DNA of 64,000 bases from JAWKRB01 sp041389885 (lineage in GTDB: Bacteria > Myxococcota_A > Polyangia > Polyangiales > Ga0077539). The DNA lies in contig JAWKRB010000006.1 in assembly GCA_041389885.1 (NCBI GenBank), positions 1 through 64,000 of the forward strand, in the 5' to 3' direction. The notes under the pieces were generated by a model that searched no databases, had not been told where the DNA came from, and was given only the letters and a program-made list of their open reading frames with translations. How positions within the stretch are numbered: the first letter of the stretch is position 1; each line of letters opens with the position of its first letter. This document shows, piece after piece, positions 57,377 through 64,000 of this stretch. Made by a program: the position numbers and the translations under genes.

Positions 57377-59101
57377 ATGTCCACCCGTCGCCTCGCGCTC
57401 TCGCTCCTCGCCCTCGGCTGCGGCAGCAGCACCCCCCCAGCCGCCGACGCGGGCGCCGACGTCTCCGCCGACGTCGCGGTCGATGCGCCCCTGCCCGACC
57501 TCCCCGCCGCCGACGCGGGCGGCCCGCGAGACTACGCGTGGGTCGAGCCCCCGAGCACCGTGGTGGTCGAGCCGGGGGTGCGGCGAGACGCCTTCCTGGT
57601 CGACGCGCCGCCGCCGCCGCCGAACCCGACCACGAACACGCCCACGCCCGCGCAGTACAACCGCGTGCAGGTGCTGCGCTACCGCGTCGACGCCACGCCC
57701 GCGAGGGCGGCGCGGGCGGTCATCGTCGCGATGCCCGGCTTTCTGGGCGGGGCGGGGAGCTTCGACGCCCTCGCGCGCGCCGTCGTCTCGCGCAGCGCCA
57801 CGGGCGAGGGGCCCGTCGAGGTGTGGGCCATCGATCGACGCTCCAACCTCCTTGAGGACCTCAGGGGGATGCACACCGCAGAGCGCCTGGGAGACAACGA
57901 GATCGCCGCGGCGTACTACAACGACCGCGAGGCCACCGTCGGGGGGCAGGGCTTCTCCGACTTCCCCGCCGCGAACGACCCGGCGCTCGCGTTCATGAGC
58001 GAGTGGGGCCTCGCGACCACCGTCAACGACCTGCGCGCGGTGGTCGCGCGGGTGCCCGATTCGCGGCAGCACGTGATCCTCCTGGGGCACTCCCTCGGCG
58101 CGAGCATCGTCGAGGCCTACGCGGCCTGGGACTTCGACGGCGTCGCGGGCTACCGATCCATCGCGGGGATCGCCCTGGTCGACGGCGTCGCCGGCGGGGC
58201 CCCGGCCCGCGAGGACGCCTGGCGCACTGGGGCCTCCACGGGGATCCCCGGCGTGGGCAGCGTCGGCGTCGACGCGCTGCGCGCGAGCGGCCCGCGGTAC
58301 TTCGCGCTCCCCCTGCTGGGCGTGCGCGCGCTGGTGATCTCCGAGATCGTCGCGCGCAGGGCCCTCGCGCAGCCCGACGCCGTGGTCGAAGACCGCGCGC
58401 GAGACAGCGTGCTCCGGCTGCTCCTCGGGGTCTCGCCGCTGCCCGACATCAGCAACGCCGCGGCGCTCGGCCTGGCCTTCGACGACCGCTCCTGCCCCCT
58501 CGCCTTCGCGCGGATGAGCTGCGGCGCCCCCGTGGGAGGCGCCGTCGAGACGCGCGCCAACGCCTTCGCGCCCGGCGAGACCGTCACGGTGCCCAGCGAC
58601 TCGTCGGCGACCTACCGATGGACCGACGCGCCCGCCACGCAGCCACGCGAGTTCACGTCGATTCGCGCCAACGCGCGCGCCTGGTCGGCGACGCCCTCGA
58701 ACTTCTCGGAGTGGTTCTTTCCGAGCCGCCTGCCCACCGACGTCGCGGCGCTGGGTGACATGCGCCTCGCGCCTGACTCGTGGCAGGTGCAGAACGGCAT
58801 TCGCGCGATGCACGGGGGCGAGATCGACGTGCCCGTGCTGGGCATCGCGACCGCCCTGGTGGGCCGCGCAGACGCCTTCGACCGCGTGCGCGACCGGGTC
58901 GCCCCGACCCTGGGCATGGACCTCCCCAACGCGGGCGCCGCCCGCGCGCAGCCCGAGGCGTTTCGCGCGAGCTTCGTGCCCGGGATGACGCACCTCGACC
59001 CGATCACCGGAGACGGAGACAACCCCGCGAACCCGGTGCCGGGTGACGTGCTGGCCTTCGCGACGCGGGCGACCCGGGGTTCGACCACGCCGACGCCGTA
59101 G
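57377..59101 (+). CDS. Lipoprotein alpha/beta hydrolase
   Basis: The protein has 574 residues. The signal LALSLLALGC gives Cys15, followed by an Ala/Asp/Pro linker to about residue 60. The fold has an oxyanion strand AVIVAMPGFLGGAGSFD, the nucleophile elbow HVILLGHSLGASIVEA (Ser near 238) and a late region with VPGMTHLDPITGDG carrying the probable catalytic His. A serine esterase or lipase at the cell surface or periplasm is inferred; the substrate is unknown. It reads toward the convergent SGNH gene with 2 bp between stops. Confidence 0.82.
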   Translation: MSTRRLALSLLALGCGSSTPPAADAGADVSADVAVDAPLPDLPAADAGGPRDYAWVEPPSTVVVEPGVRRDAFLVDAPPPPPNPTTNTPTPAQYNRVQVLRYRVDATPARAARAVIVAMPGFLGGAGSFDALARAVVSRSATGEGPVEVWAIDRRSNLLEDLRGMHTAERLGDNEIAAAYYNDREATVGGQGFSDFPAANDPALAFMSEWGLATTVNDLRAVVARVPDSRQHVILLGHSLGASIVEAYAAWDFDGVAGYRSIAGIALVDGVAGGAPAREDAWRTGASTGIPGVGSVGVDALRASGPRYFALPLLGVRALVISEIVARRALAQPDAVVEDRARDSVLRLLLGVSPLPDISNAAALGLAFDDRSCPLAFARMSCGAPVGGAVETRANAFAPGETVTVPSDSSATYRWTDAPATQPREFTSIRANARAWSATPSNFSEWFFPSRLPTDVAALGDMRLAPDSWQVQNGIRAMHGGEIDVPVLGIATALVGRADAFDRVRDRVAPTLGMDLPNAGAARAQPEAFRASFVPGMTHLDPITGDGDNPANPVPGDVLAFATRATRGSTTPTP

Positions 59102-59103
59102 GG

Positions 59104-60615
59104 CTACCTCCCTGGGCAGAGCGCGACGTCGTCGACGAGCACGTGGCCCCACGATCCTCCGCTCGCGTCGCGGACCTTCAGCCGCGCCGAGCGCCCGCGC
59201 CAGGCGCGCACGTCGAGCACGACCTCGCGGAGCGCCTCGGAGTTCTCGCCGGTCGCCTCGGCGACGCGGGCGCCGTCGACGAGCAGCTCCACGCCGGTGT
59301 CGGGGCCGCGCCCGCCGCCCACGCGGAGCCGCAGCGTGTCGGCGCTGAGGGTGAACGCGGGGGAGGTCGCCGAGCCCGTCACCGCGTCGGAGAACTGCGG
59401 GTGGTAGGTGTTCACGAACCACTCGCCGCGGTAGCCCGTGATCGCGAGCTGCGAGCGGGTAGGTCCGGCGACCACGGGGGCGGCGAGCGCGAGGCCCTCG
59501 ACCGCCCACCCGGCGAGGTCACGGCCCTCGAAGTCGAAGACGGTCGTGCAGGTCGCGGGGCGGTCGACGCGGGGGCCGCCGAGCAGCGGCACGATCGCCG
59601 TGTGCGCCAGCCAGTTGGTGAAGCGCACGCTGCCGGGCGTGCCGACGTGGTCGACGTCGGTGAAGTCTTCGTCGCTGGTCGAGGGCGGGCGGTGCGCGTC
59701 GACGAAGGTCGCGCCGAAGCGCTCCGCCTGCGCGCGCACCCAGCGGATGTGCTCGGGGTAGATGCTGTCTGGGCCCATCACCTCGTCCATCTGGCTCGCC
59801 GACAGCGAGTCGAGGACCACCGTGGTCACCCTGGCCTCTCGCAGCAGCCGCAGGCACTCGATGAAGTACCCCTGGGTGTCGTTCCCGAAGCCCGCGGTGC
59901 GCCGCAGGAGCTCTGGGCGGTAGCCCGTGACCCGCCCCGCCGCGCGGGTGCGCTGCATCGCGAGGGGCACGCTGGGGTGGTCCTCGAAGCCCTGCTCGCC
60001 GCGCGACGCGGGGGCCTGCACGCCGTTGAACTTCGTGAACAGCTCGACGAGGCGCGGGCGCACGCGAAACGGCGGCAGCCACGCGCCGGTGAACGCGGTG
60101 AGGGTGTCCTCCGCGGTCGCGCCGGCGCGGAGCAGCGAGGGCACGTCTGACACCCGGTAGATGGTCGGCAGCGACTCCTTCTGCGGCGCGCGCATGACCC
60201 GCGACGAGAACATGTAGGGCGAGATCGAGAGCAGCACCATGCGCGGCGGGTGGCGGTGCGCGAGGGCGCGGAGCACCCACGCGAGGTGGGTGACGGGACC
60301 CGCGCCGGGGAGCGCGCCGTTCCAGACCCTCACGCGAACCCCGGCCTCGTCGAGCGCCACCCGCTCGACGACCGAGGGGTTGAACGCGCAGCCCATGCGC
60401 GAGTCGCCGAGGCCGAGGATGTCGGCCCCGCGCGGGTCTTCGGAGTAGATCCGCGGGCGGGTGATGTACCAGCTCTCGTCTTGCAGCGCGCGGGTGGGCA
60501 GCCCGTACGACTGCGTCCAGGCCAGGAGCCCCAGGGCGGCCGCGCAGGTGAGCAGCGACGCCGCCGCGCCCCGCCGCGCGTCGCGATCAGAACTGGAAAT
60601 AGATGAACGATCCAC
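59104..60615 (-). CDS. SGNH/GDSL-like acyltransferase partner of MBOAT protein
   Basis: The protein has 503 residues. An N-terminal membrane helix (AASLLTCAAALGLLAWTQSY) anchors it. ADILGLGDSRMGCAF holds the block I nucleophile Ser72. FTDVDHVGTPGSVRF holds the Asp and His of block V. The last 150 residues form a jelly-roll carbohydrate-binding-like domain (FDFEGRDLAGWAVEG ... GHVLVDDVALCPGR). With the MBOAT protein encoded just upstream (29-bp overlap), this matches the AlgI/AlgJ-X and PatA/PatB pairs that O-acetylate cell-surface polysaccharides in the periplasm. Which polymer is unknown. Confidence 0.8.
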   Translation of the reverse strand: MDRSSISSSDRDARRGAAASLLTCAAALGLLAWTQSYGLPTRALQDESWYITRPRIYSEDPRGADILGLGDSRMGCAFNPSVVERVALDEAGVRVRVWNGALPGAGPVTHLAWVLRALAHRHPPRMVLLSISPYMFSSRVMRAPQKESLPTIYRVSDVPSLLRAGATAEDTLTAFTGAWLPPFRVRPRLVELFTKFNGVQAPASRGEQGFEDHPSVPLAMQRTRAAGRVTGYRPELLRRTAGFGNDTQGYFIECLRLLREARVTTVVLDSLSASQMDEVMGPDSIYPEHIRWVRAQAERFGATFVDAHRPPSTSDEDFTDVDHVGTPGSVRFTNWLAHTAIVPLLGGPRVDRPATCTTVFDFEGRDLAGWAVEGLALAAPVVAGPTRSQLAITGYRGEWFVNTYHPQFSDAVTGSATSPAFTLSADTLRLRVGGGRGPDTGVELLVDGARVAEATGENSEALREVVLDVRAWRGRSARLKVRDASGGSWGHVLVDDVALCPGR

Positions 60616-61996
60616 GGCTCTCCGCGAACAAGAAGCACACGAGCATGATGGCCGCCCAGTAGAGGCCCCGGGCGATCGGGGGCATCGCGCGGTGGAGCGC
60701 CTCGCCGACGCGGTGCGCGGCGAGCAGGTGCGCGACGGCGAGCACCGCGAGGCAGGTCACCGCCGCGGTGAAGGGCGGCGCGCTCAGCGGCGTGAACGCC
60801 GCGGGCCACGCCGCGCACGCGCGCAGCACCCTCGCCGCGCTCGTGAAGTTCGGCGCGCGAAACGGGACCCACGCGAGGGTCACGACGGCGAAGGTGCCCA
60901 CCCCCGCGAGCGCGCGCCACACCAGCCGCTCGCGCAGGCGCATGAGCGCGGGGCGGTCGCGCGCGACGGTCATCCAGAGCTTGTGCAGCGCCAGCAGCCC
61001 GCCGTGCAGCGCGCCCCAGACGACGAAGGTCCAATTGGCGCCGTGCCAGAGGCCGCCGAGCAGCATCGTGAGAAAGAGGTTGCGGTACTGCGAGAGCGTG
61101 CCGTGGCGGTTTCCGCCGAGGGAGATGTAGAGGTAGTCCTTGAGCCAGCGCGACAGGGTCATGTGCCATCGCCGCCAGAACTCGGTGATCGAGGTCGAGA
61201 GGTACGGCCAGTCGAAGTTGTCGGGCAGCGGCAGACCCAGGGTCATCGACGCGCCGCGCGCGATGTCGGTGTAGCCCGAGAAATCACAGAAGATCTGCCC
61301 CGAGTACGCGAGCACGCCGATCCACACCGCGTGCGTGGGGTGCTGCCCCGGGTTCAAGAACACCGCGTCCGCCGCGGGCGCGAGGTTGTCGGCGAGCACG
61401 GTCTTCTTGAAGAAGCCCAGGAGCATGATGTTCATGCCCTCGGAGAACTGCCTCCCGTCGAAGCGCGGCAGCGCGTGGAGCGAGGGGAGCAGCTCCGACG
61501 CGCGCACGATGGGCCCGGCGATGAGGTGCGGGTAGTACGCGACGTAGAGCGCGAAGCGCCACGGCGAGCGCTCGGCCTTGTCGCCTCGGTACACGTCGAC
61601 GAGGTACGAGATCAGCTCGAAGGTGAAGAACGAGATCGCCAGCGGGAGCTCGACGCGAAACCTCGGCGCCTTCAGCGAGAGGCCCAGCAGGTGCGCCCCC
61701 GACTGCGCCAGCGAGGCGAGAAAGCTGGCGTATTTGTAGTACCCGAGGAGCAGCAGCAGCGCCGTCACCCCCGCGGCCAGCAGCGCGCGCCGCGGCCTCG
61801 CCTCGAGGGCGAGCCCGAGGGCCCAGGCGCCCGCCGTCGCCCCCGCGATGAGCAGCACGTACCAGGGGCCCGCGCTCCAGTAGAAGACGTAGCTGCTCAC
61901 CAGCAGGAGCGGGCCCACGAGCGCGCGCGGGAGCGTCCACCGCAGCGCCACCACCGCGAGGTGGAAATACATGAACACGAGGCTGGTGAAGAGCAT
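60587..61996 (-). CDS. MBOAT family O-acyltransferase (AlgI/PatA type)
   Basis: The protein has 469 residues with about ten transmembrane helices. ITEFWRRWHMTLSRWLKDYL (His278) and GGLWHGANWTFVVWGALHG (His318) are the two conserved MBOAT signatures; His318 corresponds to the catalytic His. GPIVRASELLP and CDFSGYTDIARG also match AlgI. It moves acetyl groups across the inner membrane to the SGNH partner encoded immediately downstream, with overlapping reading frames implying co-translation. Confidence 0.93.
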   Translation of the reverse strand: MLFTSLVFMYFHLAVVALRWTLPRALVGPLLLVSSYVFYWSAGPWYVLLIAGATAGAWALGLALEARPRRALLAAGVTALLLLLGYYKYASFLASLAQSGAHLLGLSLKAPRFRVELPLAISFFTFELISYLVDVYRGDKAERSPWRFALYVAYYPHLIAGPIVRASELLPSLHALPRFDGRQFSEGMNIMLLGFFKKTVLADNLAPAADAVFLNPGQHPTHAVWIGVLAYSGQIFCDFSGYTDIARGASMTLGLPLPDNFDWPYLSTSITEFWRRWHMTLSRWLKDYLYISLGGNRHGTLSQYRNLFLTMLLGGLWHGANWTFVVWGALHGGLLALHKLWMTVARDRPALMRLRERLVWRALAGVGTFAVVTLAWVPFRAPNFTSAARVLRACAAWPAAFTPLSAPPFTAAVTCLAVLAVAHLLAAHRVGEALHRAMPPIARGLYWAAIMLVCFLFAESRGSFIYFQF

Positions 61997-62021
61997 GCGC
62001 GGTACGCGGTGGGGGTGACGC

Positions 62022-62474
62022 TCAGACGAACGCGTCGGGGACCGGCGGCGCGCCGTAGCGCATCATCAGCGAGCCGCTCCCGGGGCGCGTCGGGCGGGTG
62101 GGGTTGCCCGCGTCCTGCGGCGACGCGGCGCCCGCGTCGGCCACGGCGCCCGCGTCGGGCGCGGGGGGAGCCGGCGCGCCGTAGATGGCCGCGACGGTGC
62201 CGGGGCCCTGAGGCGCCGCGACGGGCTCCGCGGGCGTCGGTGCGGGCTGTTGCGGCGGCGGCGGCGTCTGCGCGGGGGTCTGCGAGGTCGAGCACGCCGC
62301 GACGGTCGTCGCGAAGGCGAAGAGCGCCGCGCGGGTCAGCCGCGCGCCCCCCGCGTCGGGGATCACCGGCAGCGCAGCGCCCGCGAGGTCGCTCGCGCAG
62401 AACGGGCAGCTCGGCGCGTCGACGCGCACGTGACGCTGACACGCGGGGCAGGGGCTCAGGGAGGCAGTGGACAT
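62022..62474 (-). CDS. Zinc-ribbon single-pass membrane protein of unknown function
   Basis: The protein has 150 residues from the ATG at 62474. AAGGAG (62486-62481) lies 6 nt upstream and decides this start. The N-terminus CPACQRHVRVDAPSCPFC is a Cys4 zinc ribbon. A hydrophobic helix (LTRAALFAFATTVAACS) follows, then a long Pro/Ala-rich tail with the repeated tetrapeptide YGAP (AAIYGAPAPPAP, LMMRYGAPPVPD). The ribbon is likely cytoplasmic and the tail periplasmic. No family name can be given. Confidence 0.8.
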   Translation of the reverse strand: MSTASLSPCPACQRHVRVDAPSCPFCASDLAGAALPVIPDAGGARLTRAALFAFATTVAACSTSQTPAQTPPPPQQPAPTPAEPVAAPQGPGTVAAIYGAPAPPAPDAGAVADAGAASPQDAGNPTRPTRPGSGSLMMRYGAPPVPDAFV

Positions 62475-62523
62475 CGCGATCTCCTTCTTCAACCGACGAC
62501 TCAACGCGAGAGGCTCCGCGGCG

Positions 62524-64000
62524 TCAAGCGCTCGTGACGGCCGGAGCGAGCACCGCGCGCAGGGTCTCTCCGAGCGCCTCGGGGCTGCGCGCGGGCATTT
62601 CGCACGCGTCGCCGCGGCACACGTAGGCCACGGCGGCGCCCTGCGCGCCCGCGGTGCGGTACGCCAGCAGCGCCGGGTCGACGCCCGCCGCGACGCCCGC
62701 CGCCTCGTCCCTCGCCCACACGAGGAGCCGGTGCGGCATCGGGAGCGCGCGGGCGACGCGCATCATCGCCGCGGGGTCGTCGCCGACCACGATCACCTCG
62801 ACGCACCCGCGGGCGGCCCGGTCGGCCGCGAGGAGCGTCGAAGACCTCGCCATGGGCTGCCGCCGCGCCGCGCCGCCGTAACGACGAACCCCTTGCTGCG
62901 CAGCGCGTTGCACGCGCTCGTCCCCGGTGATCACCCCGAGCCGGAGCAGCGCGTCGAGGCACAGCCCCACGCCGCTGGGGAGGGCGCCGTCGAGGGTGGG
63001 CTCGACGCGGTGGAGCACCACCTCGGCGTCGACGGCGGTGAGGTAGAGCGCGCCAGACTCCGCCTCGAAGAAGCGCGCGAGGATGGCGTCGCAGAGGTCG
63101 CGCGCGAAGCGCAGGAAGCGCGGCTCGAAGGTCGCCTCGAACACGTCGAGGGCGGCGCCCGCGAGGCCCGCGTAGTCGTCGAGAAAGCCCTCTCCGTAGG
63201 CCGCTCCGCCGCGCACCGCGTGGGCGAGGCGGCCGTCGCGCCACGCGAGGCGCATCCACGCGTCGAGGGCCGTCGTCGCGAGGTCGACGAGGCGGGGGCG
63301 ACCCAGGGTGGCGCCCGCGTCGGCGAGCGCGCCGAGGGTGAGGGCGTTCCACGACGCGAGGCACTTGTCGTCGGTGGCGGGGGCGGCGCGCGCGCTGCGG
63401 TGCTCGAAGAGCCGGGGCGCGCCTCGGGCGACGGCCTCGCGGAGCGCCTCGGGCGAGAGGCCCAGCTCGGCGGCGACCTCGACCTCTCCCCGCGGCGTTC
63501 GGAGCACGCTGCGCGTGGCGTCGAAGCTCCCCTCGGGCTTCACGTCGAACCACGCGCAGAGGGCGCGCGCGTCGTCGGCGCCCGCGGCCTCGGCGATCTG
63601 CGCGGGGGTCCACACGAAGAAGCGCCCCTCCTCGCCCTCGCTGTCGGCGTCTTGCGCGCTGAAGAACAGCCCCTCGGGCGAGCGCATCTCCCGCTCGAGC
63701 CACGCCGCCAGGGCGTCGACCTCGGCCTCGCAGCGCGCGGGGGAGAAGCGCGCGGAGCCGCCCTGCGCCGCGCGCCAGGCCCTCACGAAGAGCCGCAGGA
63801 GCAGGGCGTTGTCGTACAGCATCTTCTCGAAGTGGGGCACGCGCCACGCGGCGTCGGTGCTGTAGCGGGCGAAGCCGCCGCCCAGGTGGTCGCGAATTCC
63901 CCCGCGAGACATCGCGTCGAGCGCGTGGTCCGCGGCGGCGCCCGCGCGCGCGCCGGCGGGGAGGCCGAGGGCCGAGGCGGCGAGGAGCAGCTCGTGGGCG
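62524..64000 (-). CDS. DUF255/YyaL (SSP411-like) protein, 5' end outside window
   Basis: The frame is open from 64000 to the stop at 62524-62526, at least 491 residues. GGIRDHLGGGFARYSTDAAW, VPHFEKMLYDNALLLRLF and FFSAQDADSEGEEGRFFVW are hallmarks of the family that joins a thioredoxin-like DUF255 domain to an alpha/alpha-toroid like that of N-acylglucosamine 2-epimerases. The thioredoxin part lies outside the window. The physiological role is unclear; some relatives are linked to redox or cellobiose-epimerase-like chemistry. Confidence 0.88.
   Translation of the reverse strand, partial: AHELLLAASALGLPAGARAGAAADHALDAMSRGGIRDHLGGGFARYSTDAAWRVPHFEKMLYDNALLLRLFVRAWRAAQGGSARFSPARCEAEVDALAAWLEREMRSPEGLFFSAQDADSEGEEGRFFVWTPAQIAEAAGADDARALCAWFDVKPEGSFDATRSVLRTPRGEVEVAAELGLSPEALREAVARGAPRLFEHRSARAAPATDDKCLASWNALTLGALADAGATLGRPRLVDLATTALDAWMRLAWRDGRLAHAVRGGAAYGEGFLDDYAGLAGAALDVFEATFEPRFLRFARDLCDAILARFFEAESGALYLTAVDAEVVLHRVEPTLDGALPSGVGLCLDALLRLGVITGDERVQRAAQQGVRRYGGAARRQPMARSSTLLAADRAARGCVEVIVVGDDPAAMMRVARALPMPHRLLVWARDEAAGVAAGVDPALLAYRTAGAQGAAVAYVCRGDACEMPARSPEALGETLRAVLAPAVTSA

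Overview
The window is very G+C-rich chromosomal DNA, with third codon positions almost always G or C, packed with genes on both strands. One protein ends in a MYXO-CTERM-like sorting tail. Ser/Thr kinases are fused to sensor or ATPase modules, lipoproteins are abundant, and HEAT, TPR and FG-GAP repeat proteins are common. Together these point to a myxobacterium (Myxococcota, probably Polyangia). No rRNA, tRNA, CRISPR array, insertion sequence or prophage was seen, and no gene-free stretch exceeds about 250 bases.

Layout. 1-7.8 kb (minus): a three-gene operon of a 1570-residue TPR protein, a HEAT protein and a propeller/HEAT lipoprotein cut by the window edge. 7.9-13.9 kb: an orphan DUF2357/PD-(D/E)XK nuclease, a PlsC-type acyltransferase and a huge FG-GAP surface protein with a MYXO-CTERM tail. 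14.0-17.6 kb: ADP-ribosylglycohydrolase followed by a double-BRCT NAD+-dependent DNA ligase. 17.6-24.7 kb: a transmembrane pseudokinase with an FG-GAP ectodomain, then a SWIM-SNF2 ATPase translationally coupled to a small unknown protein. 24.7-34.9 kb: an envelope block with a TonB-dependent receptor (N-terminal TonB-C-like domain) coupled to a lipoprotein, a Cys-rich lipoprotein, a polysaccharide deacetylase, a membrane-bound spermidine-synthase-like protein and two small lipoproteins. 35.1-40.4 kb: yajC-secD-secF-recJ. 40.4-46.9 kb: a kinase-AAA-TPR regulator, a lipoprotein, a VOC protein, and prmA-rsmE. 46.9-55.4 kb: an MshEN-GAF-HEAT protein, a GT-C-like membrane protein, a small lipoprotein, a redoxin/2OG-Fe(II) oxygenase fusion and a coiled-coil protein. 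55.4-64 kb: htpG, an alpha/beta hydrolase lipoprotein, an MBOAT-SGNH acetylation pair, a zinc-ribbon membrane protein and a DUF255/YyaL protein cut by the window edge.

Two cross-cutting patterns stand out. First, at least five genes are interrupted by single-base shifts, mostly in C or G runs. In each case the same protein family continues in the next frame, which looks more like homopolymer consensus error than gene decay, so these genes are given as single loci with the shift sites listed. Second, several genes have a sigma70-like promoter whose -10 element lies only 7-10 nt before the start codon, predicting leaderless or near-leaderless mRNAs.

Most of the window is housekeeping (Sec export, DNA ligation and repair, ribosome modification, Hsp90) mixed with myxobacterial envelope and signalling proteins. 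The least ordinary architectures are the pseudokinase-propeller receptor, the TonB-C/receptor fusion, the double-BRCT ligase beside an ADP-ribosyl hydrolase, and the redoxin/2OG-oxygenase fusion. No complete new defence or biosynthetic system could be demonstrated.
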